Source: Micromonospora cathayae (GTDB taxonomy: Bacteria; Actinomycetota; Actinomycetes; Mycobacteriales; Micromonosporaceae). From it: a stretch of 64,000 bases of DNA. The notes under the pieces were generated by a model, which was given only the letters and a program-made list of their open reading frames with translations, was not told the DNA's origin and made no database searches. The number at the start of each line of letters is the position of its first letter. Position 1 is the first letter of the stretch. Position numbers and translations under genes: made by a program. Of this stretch, positions 34,757 to 42,744 are shown one piece after another. The DNA lies in contig NZ_CP118615.1 in NCBI RefSeq assembly GCF_028993575.1, positions 5,299,001 to 5,363,000 on the forward strand, read 5' to 3'.

Positions 34757-36091
34757 GTGAACGCGATTCAGACGTACCGCTATCTCGGACCGTCCACCCT
34801 GCGCGACGGTGACCTGGCCCTGCAGACCAGTGGCGGTCCCACGGCCAACCCCCGGTTCTTCACCGGTTTCCTGACCGCGCCGCAGGCCGCTGCGGCCGGG
34901 CTGCTGGCCGTCGCCGAGGTCGCCCGGACCCGCTACCACCAGCCGGTCAGCCCGGCGAGTCTCGACCCGGTGGTCACCGGCAGCCGGGACCGGCTGCGGT
35001 TCGAGTCGTTCTCCGGCTGCTGCGGGGTGTACGCGCGCCTCGACGTCTCCCCCGCCGGGTTCGACGGTGACGTGGTCGCGCACGGCACCACCAACGTCGA
35101 CGTGAACGCCCCGCTGCGCGAGGCGCTGGCCCGGGTCGGTGGGCTCGATCCGCTGCACCTGTCGGTCGGCCCGGACGACCTCACCGTGTCCACCCTGGAC
35201 GGACCGGTGGTGGAGCGGAAGGTGCCGCTGCCGGCCCGGTGGTTGCGCGGTTTCGCCGAGGTGCACGTCCTGGCGGCGGCCACGGCGGTACGGGCCGAGA
35301 TCCCGGCGGCGGAGGCCGCCGCGTTCCTGCGCCGGCTGCCGCGCGGCGGCGACCGGTCGGTGCTGTGGGCGGTGCCGGCGGGCCGGTCCCTGCGGTTGAC
35401 GTCCCGGCCCGGTCCGGGCGCGGTCTGCCTGGCCGGGGCCGGGCGGCTGGTCGCGCTGCGCGGCCTGCTGCGGTACGCCCGGACCCTGCGGGTGTACGGG
35501 CCGCCGCTGTCGGCCGGTTCGCCGCCCGCCACCAGCGTGTGGGAGCTGGACACCGGCGGGATGCGGCTGTCGTTGACCCTGTCGCCGGAGCCGCACCGGG
35601 GCTTCTCCGGTGAGGGCGGGGTGCTGGCGGCGCTGGCCACCGACGACGTCGCCGACGACGCCGACCTGGTCAGCGCGCTGCTGTCCTGGGATCCGACCGT
35701 CGACGTGGCGACCCTGGCCGCCCAGGCGGGCCGCTCCGCCGACCGGGTCCGGGCGGCGCTGGTGCAGTTGGGCACCGCCGGGCGGGTCGGTTTCGACGTG
35801 GCCGAGGGGGCGTACTTCCACCGGGTGCTGCCGTACGACGCGGGACGGGCGGAGCGGGACAATCCCCGGTTGGCCGGTGCGCGGGCGCTGGTGGAGGCCG
35901 GCGCGGTCGGCCGGGACGGGTCGGTCGCCACCGTCCGGCACGGCACCGAGGTGTACCGGGTGCGCCGCCGGCCCGAGGGCGGGTACACCTGCTCGTGTCT
36001 GTGGTGGGCCCGGCACCGGGGTGAACGCGGACCGTGCCGGCACGCCCTCGCGGTGTCGATGGTGGACACGGCGGCGGCGGTCGGGGCGTGA
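34757..36091 (+). CDS. SWIM zinc-finger protein
   Basis: A 444-aa protein with a C-terminal SWIM zinc finger, CSCLWWARHRGERGPCRH, giving CxC...CxH ligands. The N-terminus (YLGPSTLRDGDLALQTSGG, ANPRFFTGFLTAPQAAAAGLL) is the conserved region seen in actinobacterial SWIM proteins that neighbour MoxR/VWA or HEAT-like genes. GTG 34757 is the start, and the stop overlaps the next start as GTGA. SWIM domains bind DNA or proteins; the pair's role is undefined. Confidence 0.85.
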   Translation: MNAIQTYRYLGPSTLRDGDLALQTSGGPTANPRFFTGFLTAPQAAAAGLLAVAEVARTRYHQPVSPASLDPVVTGSRDRLRFESFSGCCGVYARLDVSPAGFDGDVVAHGTTNVDVNAPLREALARVGGLDPLHLSVGPDDLTVSTLDGPVVERKVPLPARWLRGFAEVHVLAAATAVRAEIPAAEAAAFLRRLPRGGDRSVLWAVPAGRSLRLTSRPGPGAVCLAGAGRLVALRGLLRYARTLRVYGPPLSAGSPPATSVWELDTGGMRLSLTLSPEPHRGFSGEGGVLAALATDDVADDADLVSALLSWDPTVDVATLAAQAGRSADRVRAALVQLGTAGRVGFDVAEGAYFHRVLPYDAGRAERDNPRLAGARALVEAGAVGRDGSVATVRHGTEVYRVRRRPEGGYTCSCLWWARHRGERGPCRHALAVSMVDTAAAVGA

Positions 36092-38628
36092 CCGGGCTGG
36101 ACTTCCTGGCGGCCGGCAACGTCCGGGCGGCCACGTACCGGGTCAGCGGGCTCACCGAGGAGCACCGCCGGGAACTGGCGCGGGAACTGGTGGAGTACGT
36201 CCGCCAGCAGCCGCCGGGCTCCTGGTGGTCGCAGCGCCGGGCGACCGCGCTGGCCGTACTGGCGGTGGGTTGTCTGCCCAGTGCGGCCCAGGTGGCGCGG
36301 ATGCTGGGTCGACGCTCGGTGTCGCTGCGCCTCGCCGCCGCCCACCCGGTGATCGAGGTGGCCCGGCAGCGTGGCGTGCCCTGGCTGGCCGACCTGGCGT
36401 ACCGGTTGGCGGACCGGCTCGCCCCCACCGATCCCGAGGACGGCTGGTTCTTCGTGGCCGACCTGGTCACCGCCGAGCAGGCCCCGCCACCCACCGGGGA
36501 CACCTTCGTGTCGGGCTGGGTGGCCGCGGTGCTCTGGCCGCCGGAGCAGCAGCGGGCCCTGCCGCTACGGAACCGGCTGGCGGCCGACCCGTTCCTGGAC
36601 GCGTTGGTCCCCCGGCTGTTCGAGGTCGACGGCCTGGGCGCCCGGCTGGCCACCGAGGACTTCCGGACGCGGGAGACGATGGGCATTCCCCGGGCGCTGG
36701 CGGATTTGGCCCGCACCGGACGGCTGGATCGCGCGGCCCTGCTCGACGGGTGCCTGAGCCGGCTGCTGCGCGACGACCGGCCGGCCGCGCTGCGTCCGTT
36801 CGTCGCCCTGCACGACCTGCTCGCCCCGACCGTCGGGGAGGTGGCCGCACGCGGCCACGGTTACCTGCGGCTGCTGGCCGACGCGCCGGTGGCGGTGGCG
36901 ACGATGGCGCAGAAGACGGTACGCCGGTGGGACGGCGTCGAGGTGGAGGCGTTCCTGGACGTGTCGGCGGCGGTGCTGCTCCGGCCGGACAAGGCGCTGG
37001 TCCGGGCCCAGGTGGGCGAACTGGACCGGTTGGCCCGTCGCCGGCCGGACCGGGCGGCGGAGATCGTCGAGGTGCTGGCCGGGGCGCTGACGCACCCGGC
37101 CGCCGAGGTCCGGGACCGGGCCGGCGCGGTGGCCGCCCGGCACGGCTACCGGCCGGCACCGCCGGTGGTGGTCACCCCGGCCGGTGACGACCTGCCACCG
37201 CCGGCCGGGCCGGCCCCGGCGGAACCGCCGCTGAGCGATCCGGACGAGGTGGCCGAGCAGGTCGGGGTGCTGCTCGCCGGCACGCTGACCGCGGTGCCCC
37301 TGGAGCGGATCCTCGACGGGCTGGTGCGGCTGGCCGGCGCCGAGCGGTCGCGTCTGGTCCGGGCGCTCGTCCCGGTCCTGGACCGGCACCGGGGCCGGCT
37401 GTCCGAGCATCAGTGGGATCCGTGCTGCCTGTGCGGCGTGCTCGACGGGGTGCTGCGGGCGGCCACCGACCCCGGCCACGCCGAGCCCCGGCGGGGCCGG
37501 TGGCATGCCCTGATGGCGGCGGTGGGTCGGCTGCCGGAGGCACGGCGGCAGCTCACCGAACCCCGGGTGCCGGCACCACACCGGCTGCTCCGGGCCCGGC
37601 TGGCCGAAATCGCCGGCCGGGTAGGTGAGCCGGGCCGGCCGGGGCTGCTCGCCGCACCGACGTCGACCACCGGCGAGGTGGACCCGGGCACGTTGTACGA
37701 GCGGATCGCCCACCTCGGGGCCACCGAACCGTGGCGCTGGGACTTGGCCCAGGCGCTGCTCCGGCTGCCCGCCGGAGTGGACGAACCGTTGGCGGGCAAG
37801 GCCGCCGCCCTGGGCACGCCCGCCGGTGACCAGCTCGCGCAGTGGCTACGACACGGCGGTCTGCCCCGGCCGGTCGCCGAGGTCGTCACGGTCCACCGCA
37901 GGGAACGCCGCAGGCCCTACGACTGGGAGTACGACCGGCTGCCCGAGCAGCGGACGCTGGTACGGATGGACCCGCCGGACGGGTACGCCGACCGGTACGG
38001 GCTGCTCACCCTGCCCCCGGTGCCGGTCGGGACCGGCTACGGACGGTGGGCAACGCTGTGGCCGGCGGTGCTGCCCGGGTACCCGGGGCTGGTGGCGGCG
38101 TACCTGCTGCCCGAGGTCGCCAGCGGGGCCGACCAGGACGTCCGGGACGCCGCGGCGACGTTGCCGCTGCTGGCCGAGTGCCGGGGCGACGGCGGTCCGG
38201 CGCTGGACCTGGCGTTGGCGTACGGGCTGGGCTGCCGACACGAGACGGACCGGGTGGCCGCCCTCGACGCGCTGCTCGGGCTCGCCGCCGCCGGCCGGCT
38301 GGACGCCACCGCGGTCGGTACCCACCTCGGGGCGCTCGCGGCCGCCGGCGGTCTCACCCTCACCCGGGTTTCCGGTCCGCTGCGGGACGCGGTCACGGCC
38401 GGCGCCCCGCTCACCGTCTGGCGGCTGCTCGCCGCCGCCCTGCCGGCGCTGCTGGCCGCGCCGACCGCGCCCCGGGGCACCCCGGACCTGCTGACCCTGG
38501 CGGCGGAGACGGCCGCCGCCACCGGTGGGCGGGCGGCGGTGCCCGGGTTGGCGGAGGTCGCCGCCCGGGGCGGGTCGGGTCGCCTGGTGACCGAGGCGCG
38601 CCGACTGGTCCGGGTGCTCGGCGGCTGA
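36088..38628 (+). CDS. Large HEAT-like protein, DUF6493-like partner of the SWIM protein
   Basis: An 846-aa protein translated from GTG 36088 through a GTGA overlap with the SWIM gene. It is rich in alpha-helical repeat patterns (VAARGHGYLRLLADAPVA, AEVRDRAGAVAARHGYRP) and has a central RRERRRPYDWEYDRLPEQR. I recall such proteins as DUF6493, usually next to SWIM genes, but am only moderately sure of that name. No catalytic motif or membrane segment is seen. Two genes coupled this tightly probably form a complex. Confidence 0.72.
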   Translation: MTGLDFLAAGNVRAATYRVSGLTEEHRRELARELVEYVRQQPPGSWWSQRRATALAVLAVGCLPSAAQVARMLGRRSVSLRLAAAHPVIEVARQRGVPWLADLAYRLADRLAPTDPEDGWFFVADLVTAEQAPPPTGDTFVSGWVAAVLWPPEQQRALPLRNRLAADPFLDALVPRLFEVDGLGARLATEDFRTRETMGIPRALADLARTGRLDRAALLDGCLSRLLRDDRPAALRPFVALHDLLAPTVGEVAARGHGYLRLLADAPVAVATMAQKTVRRWDGVEVEAFLDVSAAVLLRPDKALVRAQVGELDRLARRRPDRAAEIVEVLAGALTHPAAEVRDRAGAVAARHGYRPAPPVVVTPAGDDLPPPAGPAPAEPPLSDPDEVAEQVGVLLAGTLTAVPLERILDGLVRLAGAERSRLVRALVPVLDRHRGRLSEHQWDPCCLCGVLDGVLRAATDPGHAEPRRGRWHALMAAVGRLPEARRQLTEPRVPAPHRLLRARLAEIAGRVGEPGRPGLLAAPTSTTGEVDPGTLYERIAHLGATEPWRWDLAQALLRLPAGVDEPLAGKAAALGTPAGDQLAQWLRHGGLPRPVAEVVTVHRRERRRPYDWEYDRLPEQRTLVRMDPPDGYADRYGLLTLPPVPVGTGYGRWATLWPAVLPGYPGLVAAYLLPEVASGADQDVRDAAATLPLLAECRGDGGPALDLALAYGLGCRHETDRVAALDALLGLAAAGRLDATAVGTHLGALAAAGGLTLTRVSGPLRDAVTAGAPLTVWRLLAAALPALLAAPTAPRGTPDLLTLAAETAAATGGRAAVPGLAEVAARGGSGRLVTEARRLVRVLGG

Positions 38629-39078
38629 GCCGGAGTCCGGGGCCACACCACCCGGCCGCCGGAGCGCGGCCGGCACGCCCCGGCGGCCGGCAGACATGCC
38701 AGGGTCGGCAGACATGCCATGGCCGGCACGCGGGTCAGGGCCGGCACGCGGGTCAGGGCCGGCACGCGGGTCAGGGCCGGCACGCGGGTCAGGGCCGGCA
38801 CGCGGGTCAGGGCCGGCACGCGCGGTGGGCGGCGCGGTTGCCGGGCCAGACAGCACCGCACGTCAGGAGTCCCGGCCGGTCGGTGCCACGATCGATACTG
38901 GGGGCCGAGCGCCGGCATCCGGACCCGTCGCCGCAGGGAACGCGCTCCCCGGGCGGGCGCCCGGACCGTCCGGCCCTCGCGGGGTGCATACGGGCACGTC
39001 CGCCCGGCGTTCGTACCGTGCCCCGGGGCGCGTGGAGGACGGACCGACCACTGACCCACGATTCGAGGAACGGACCGC
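38629..39078. other. Intergenic region with tandem repeats
   Basis: This 450-nt gap lies between the HEAT-like gene and rmlA. It contains an 18-bp tandem array (see separate entry), preceded by two copies of GGCAGACATGCCA-like sequence at about 38687 and 38708. Frames that cross it encode simple repeats with no ribosome site. The rmlA promoter should be in the last 150 nt, but I see no confident -35/-10. Confidence 0.6.
38720..38809. repeat. Five 18-bp tandem repeats
   Basis: The unit GGGCCGGCACGCGGGTCA repeats five times end to end (38720-38737, 38738-38755, 38756-38773, 38774-38791, 38792-38809), the first with one base different, followed by a truncated sixth at 38810. It is intergenic and without spacers, so not a CRISPR. 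Confidence 0.92.
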
Positions 39079-39954
39079 GTGATGAAGGGCATCGTTCTCG
39101 CCGGGGGCAACGGCACCCGGCTGTTTCCGCTCACCCTGGCCACGTCGAAGCAGCTGCTGGCGATCTACAACAAGCCGATGGTGTACTACCCGCTGTCCGT
39201 GCTGATGCTGGCCGGGATCCGGGAGGTGCTGATCGTCTCCACGCCGTCGGCGGTGCCGGTGATGCGCCAGCTGCTCGGTGACGGCTCGGCGCTCGGCATG
39301 GAGCTGTCCTACGCCGTGCAGGACGAGCCGCGCGGCATCGCCGAGGCGTTCGTGATCGGCGCGGACCACATCGGCACCGACGACGTGGCCCTGATCCTCG
39401 GCGACAACGTCTTCCACGGTGCGGGCTTCCCGGACCTGCTGCGCCAGTCCCGGGAGACCCTCGACGGCTGCGCCCTGTTCGGTTACCCGGTCTCCGATCC
39501 CGAGCGGTACGGCATCGGCGAGGTCGACGCCACCGGCCGGCTGGTGTCCGTGGAGGAGAAGCCGCGCAAGCCGCGGTCCAACAACGCCATCACCGGCCTG
39601 TACTTCTACGACAACCAGGTGGTCGACATCGCCCGCGGGCTCACCCCCTCCGGCCGTGGCGAACTCGAGATCACCGACGTCAACCGCGAGTACGTCCGGC
39701 AGGGCCGGGCGGAGCTGGTCTGGCTGGGTCGCGGGTACACGTGGTTCGACTGCGGCACCCACGACTCGTTGCTGGCCGCCAGCCAGTACGTGCAGGTGAT
39801 CGAGAAGCGGCAGGGCGTACGGGTGGCCTGCCTGGAGGAGATCGCGCTGCGGATGGGCTTCATCGACGCCGACGCCTGCTACCGGCTCGGGGTGCAGATG
39901 CGGCAGTCGGACTACGGGCAGTACCTCACCGAGATCGCCTACGCGTTGGACTGA
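39079..39954 (+). CDS. rmlA: Glucose-1-phosphate thymidylyltransferase
   Basis: A 291-aa nucleotidyltransferase making dTDP-glucose from dTTP and glucose-1-phosphate. The signature GGNGTRLFPLTLATSKQLL is near the N-terminus, with the metal/substrate residues in LILGDNVFHGAG and VEEKPRKPRSNNAITGLYFYD. Length and motifs match RmlA. Start is GTG 39079 or ATG 39082; GAGGAA lies about 9 nt before the GTG. It opens the deoxysugar block. The next enzyme, dTDP-glucose 4,6-dehydratase, is not in the window and must be supplied elsewhere. Confidence 0.96.
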   Translation: MMKGIVLAGGNGTRLFPLTLATSKQLLAIYNKPMVYYPLSVLMLAGIREVLIVSTPSAVPVMRQLLGDGSALGMELSYAVQDEPRGIAEAFVIGADHIGTDDVALILGDNVFHGAGFPDLLRQSRETLDGCALFGYPVSDPERYGIGEVDATGRLVSVEEKPRKPRSNNAITGLYFYDNQVVDIARGLTPSGRGELEITDVNREYVRQGRAELVWLGRGYTWFDCGTHDSLLAASQYVQVIEKRQGVRVACLEEIALRMGFIDADACYRLGVQMRQSDYGQYLTEIAYALD

Positions 39955-40010
39955 CCGACCAGGCACGCCGTCCAGCGACCGGTCGCCGACTCCCGGGTCA
40001 GGCCGGTCGT

Positions 40011-40063
40011 TAGGGCCTGCGTCGACGTCCTCGGCTCGACCAAGGACGTCGACGCAGGCCCTA
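40011..40063. terminator. 21-bp perfect stem-loop, bidirectional terminator
   Basis: Bases 40011-40031 (starting TAGGGCCTGCGTCGACG) pair without mismatch with 40043-40063, leaving an 11-nt loop. It follows the rmlA stop by 56 nt. This is the longest perfect stem I found in the window. Confidence 0.85.
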
Positions 40064-40073
40064 GATCAGCATG

Positions 40074-40142
40074 TCAGGAGGTGCGGGCCGGGGAGTGGAT
40101 CTCCGACACTTCAAGACATGCCCCCACACAGTTGTCGAACAT
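40074..40142 (-). CDS. Possible 22-aa cysteine-containing peptide (speculative)
   Basis: A short frame from an ATG at 40142 reads MFDNCVGACLEVSEIHSPAR then TS and a stop at 40074. GGGGTGA lies a few nt before the ATG, and the 21-bp hairpin follows 10 nt after the stop on this strand. The two cysteines (CVGAC) and acidic residues resemble the size of a small peptide precursor. The frame continues open upstream through repeat DNA, and no modifying enzyme is adjacent, so this may be chance. Confidence 0.2.
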   Translation of the reverse strand: MFDNCVGACLEVSEIHSPARTS

Positions 40143-40209
40143 CTGCTCACCCCGTCCTTCCGGTCGGACCGCTGTCCGCCGGTGCCGGCGCGCCCGGTCA
40201 CCACCGGGC

Positions 40210-40342
40210 CGACCACCGCCCGGAACCACCGCACCACCGGACGGACCGCCGCCCGGGACCACCGCACCACCGGACGGACCGCCGCCAGGAACCACCGCAG
40301 CACCGGGCGAACCTCCGCCCGGGACCACGGCGGCACCGGCTG
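40210..40342. repeat. 33-bp tandem repeat, four copies
   Basis: A recurring GCACCACCGG word (with one or two changes) starts at 40231, 40264, 40297 and 40330, exactly 33 nt apart, within longer similar units. The units are open in several frames and encode RTAARDHRTTG-type repeats, but no translation signal supports them. Confidence 0.85.
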
Positions 40343-40479
40343 ACCGGCGCCGTGGCACGGCCCGCCGGCCGGTAGCCGTTCCCGTCCCGCCCCGGCCCGA
40401 CCAACCGGGCACACTCCCCCGTCCCGCCCGGCCCGGAAACTGACCGTCGTGACGACGGCCGGGCGTCGTACCCCGGCCC

Positions 40480-40575
40480 CCGCCGGGACCGTACGGGGTG
40501 GACACCCGCCCCGGCCGGCACCGTACGGCCTGGATCCAGCCCCGGCCGGGACCGTACGGGTGGACGCCGCCCCGC
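40480..40575. repeat. Imperfect ~32-bp repeat, three copies
   Basis: GCCGGGACCGTACGG or a close variant begins at 40482, 40514 and 40545 (spacing 32 and 31). Intergenic, between the 33-bp array and the next gene. Confidence 0.75.
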
Positions 40576-40777
40576 GCCGACGTGTCCGGCACCGGGCGTC
40601 GATCCGCCGATACCCCACGATCACCGTCCCGTCGGGCGAGTCCGCCGGGCCGGCCCGCAGCACACCGGACGGACGGTGGTTCCCGCCCGCCCGTCAGCCG
40701 GAGCCCCCGCCCGGCCGTTCGTCCTGCCCCGCGCCCGCCAGGTTCGCCGGCATCACGAGCACACCCTCGGAGAATCC

Positions 40778-41902
40778 ATGTTCGGAACAGTCTTCGGCCC
40801 GCGCCTCAACATCGCCGTACTCGGCGGGACCGGTTGGGTCGGCCGCCATCTCTGCGCCCTGCTGGCCGAGGAGGGTCACCGGGTCCTCGCGGTCGCCCGC
40901 AACCCGGTCCGGCACCGGGGCGGCCCCGGCTTCCGCGCGCTGGACCTGGACACGGCCACCACCGCCACCATCGCGGACCTGTTGTACGCCGAACGGATCG
41001 GCGTGGTGGTCAACGCCACCGACGGCGCCAACGCGACCGACGGCTGGGACCGCAGCCCGGCGGAGCTGGCCTGTGTCAACGTGGACGCGGTACACCGGCT
41101 GCTGGCCGCCGTGACCCGGCTGCCCTGGACACCCCGGCTGGTCCACATCGGCACCATCCACGAGTACGGCCCGGTGCCACCGGGAACCGCCGTCGACGAG
41201 GCCACCCCGCCCCGGCCCGCCACCGCGTACGCGCGGACCAAGCTCGCCGGCTCGCAGGCCGTCCTGGACGCGTCCGCCCGGGGTGCCGTGGACGGCATCG
41301 TGCTCCGGCTGACCAACGTCTGCGGTCCGTACCCGTCGCCGGTGAGCTTTCCCGGGAAGCTGCTGGACCTGCTCCGGGACGCCGCGGCGGGTCGGACCGC
41401 CGAACTGACCGTGACCGGCGACCGGCGGGACTTCGTCGACGTGCGGGACGTGGCGGAGGCGACGGCGCGGGCCGTCCGGTCCCCCGTCGCCGGATGCGCG
41501 GTCAACATCGGGCAGGGGGTGGCGGTGGAGATCCGTGACCTGGTGACCCACCTGATCGACGTCGCCGAGCTGCCCGCCGCCGCGGTCGCGGTGCGGGAAC
41601 GCCCGGTCTCCGGCTTCGGCGGCGACTGGATCCAGTCGGACATCCGGTTGGCGCGGCGGCTGCTGGGTTGGCGGCCCCGGTTCGGGCTGCGGGAGTCGCT
41701 GCGCGACATGTGGGTGGCCGGCATGGCGGACCCGGACGACGACCGGCGACCGGTCGGGGTCGCCGGCGGCGCCGGACGCGGAAGGGGCGGCACCGGACGC
41801 GGATCCGGCCGGACCGGAGGGGCGGGCGGTGCCGCCGGACGGGTTCGGGCGGACGGCGGGACCGGTCCCGCTCCCCGGACGGACGACCGGGTGCGCGGCT
41901 GA
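40778..41902 (+). CDS. NAD(P)-dependent SDR, likely dTDP-4-keto-6-deoxyhexose reductase
   Basis: A 374-aa extended short-chain dehydrogenase. The nucleotide loop is GGTGWVG (16-22) and the catalytic pair Y151-x3-K155 (YARTK), with VHIGTIHEYGP before it. This combination resembles 4-ketoreductases of deoxysugar pathways (EryBIV type) more than 4,6-dehydratases, which carry a distinctive TDE triad I do not see. ATG 40778 has GGAGA 5 nt upstream. The last ~60 residues are a Gly/Arg-rich tail of unusual composition that may be extra. It probably makes the final 4-hydroxyl of the amino sugar; the stereochemistry cannot be told. Confidence 0.78.
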   Translation: MFGTVFGPRLNIAVLGGTGWVGRHLCALLAEEGHRVLAVARNPVRHRGGPGFRALDLDTATTATIADLLYAERIGVVVNATDGANATDGWDRSPAELACVNVDAVHRLLAAVTRLPWTPRLVHIGTIHEYGPVPPGTAVDEATPPRPATAYARTKLAGSQAVLDASARGAVDGIVLRLTNVCGPYPSPVSFPGKLLDLLRDAAAGRTAELTVTGDRRDFVDVRDVAEATARAVRSPVAGCAVNIGQGVAVEIRDLVTHLIDVAELPAAAVAVRERPVSGFGGDWIQSDIRLARRLLGWRPRFGLRESLRDMWVAGMADPDDDRRPVGVAGGAGRGRGGTGRGSGRTGGAGGAAGRVRADGGTGPAPRTDDRVRG

Positions 41903-41921
41903 CGCCGAGGTGGTGACCACG

Positions 41922-41956
41922 GCGGGTGGGGAGGCGGTCGGACCGCCTCCCCACCC
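41922..41956. terminator. Bidirectional terminator hairpin
   Basis: CGGGTGGGGAGGCGGT (41922-41937) pairs perfectly with 41941-41956 around a CGG loop. It separates the convergent ketoreductase and N-methyltransferase genes and likely stops transcription from both sides. Confidence 0.85.
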
Positions 41957-42002
41957 GTACCGTCCGTGGGCCGGGGGCACCGGACCGGGGCTCCGCCCGA
42001 CC

Positions 42003-42743
42003 TCAGCCGGCCGCGCCGGACGCGACGCCGACCAGCAGACCGGGCCGGCCCGGTCCGGTCTCGACGAACTCCACCGCGCCGATTCCCGCCCCGGCGAAGG
42101 CCGCGTCGTACTCCTCGCGGGTGAACAGCGACAGCAGGTGCAGGTCGGTGAAGTGCCGGATCCCCGACTCCGCGTCGGCGACCAGGTACTGCACCGACAT
42201 CCGGTGCCGCCGGCCCTCCACCACGGTGTGCGACACCCGGGAGATGGTCTGCCCGTCCACGGTCACCACGTCCCCCATCACCCGCCCGGACAGCGCGTTC
42301 TCCGGGGAGTACCAGGGTTCCACCACGACCACCCCGCCCGGGTTGAGGTGCCGGCCGAAGCAGCGCAGCGCGGCGTTCAGCGCCCCGACGTCCGGCAGGT
42401 AGCCGATGGAGCTGAACAGGCAGGTCACCACGTCGAACCGGCGGCCGAGGTCGAAGTCGGTCATGTCGCCCTCGTGCAGGGGTACCCCGGGCAGCCGCCG
42501 GCGGGCGAGCCGGATCATGTCGGCGGCCAGGTCGACGCCCTCGACGTGCGGGAACGACTCGGCGAAGTGGTCGAGGTTCCGGCCGGCCCCGCAGGCCACG
42601 TCCAGCAGGCTGGCGGCGGCGGGGTTGCGCTCCCGGACGTACTTGGTGATCAGCCGGGAGTCGGCCTCGTACCCGCGTTCCCGGCCCCGGTAGAAGGCGT
42701 CGTACACCTCGGCCTGGTGGTAGATCGGCGACAGTTCGGCCAC
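42003..42743 (-). CDS. Sugar N-methyltransferase, DesVI/TylM1-like
   Basis: A 246-aa SAM-dependent enzyme. SAM motif I is LDVACGAG (47-54), with GVDLAADMIRLARRRLPG after it. VVVEPWYSPENA and the N-terminal YDAFYRGRERGYEADS match the dTDP-amino-sugar N,N-dimethyltransferases of tylosin and desosamine type. GTG 42743 is one base beyond the C-methyltransferase stop, so they are coupled. It most likely methylates the amino group installed by the aminotransferase at 45991-47100, once or twice. Confidence 0.85.
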   Translation of the reverse strand: MAELSPIYHQAEVYDAFYRGRERGYEADSRLITKYVRERNPAAASLLDVACGAGRNLDHFAESFPHVEGVDLAADMIRLARRRLPGVPLHEGDMTDFDLGRRFDVVTCLFSSIGYLPDVGALNAALRCFGRHLNPGGVVVVEPWYSPENALSGRVMGDVVTVDGQTISRVSHTVVEGRRHRMSVQYLVADAESGIRHFTDLHLLSLFTREEYDAAFAGAGIGAVEFVETGPGRPGLLVGVASGAAG

Positions 42744-42744
42744 G

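Larger units (their letters stand above)
39955..40777. other. Long intergenic region: hairpin plus two repeat arrays
   Basis: This 823-nt gap holds a 21-bp perfect hairpin (40011-40063), a four-copy 33-bp array (about 40210-40342) and a three-copy ~32-nt imperfect array (about 40480-40575). A short minus-strand frame at 40074-40142 and a plus-strand frame at 40071-40343 are open but weakly supported. Parts of 40064-40150 are less GC-rich than the rest of the window. The promoter of the 40778 gene should lie near its end. Confidence 0.6.

Noticed and set aside
40071..40343. A 90-codon plus-strand frame with 11-aa repeats
   Set aside because: It is created by the 33-bp DNA repeat, has no ribosome site and no recognisable domain.
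38720..40575. Tandem arrays as possible CRISPR loci
   Set aside because: Units are head-to-tail with no unique spacers and no cas genes nearby.
41630..41645. CTGGATCCAG as a third GntR operator
   Set aside because: It lies inside the ketoreductase coding sequence and lacks the TT...AA flanks of the two promoter sites.
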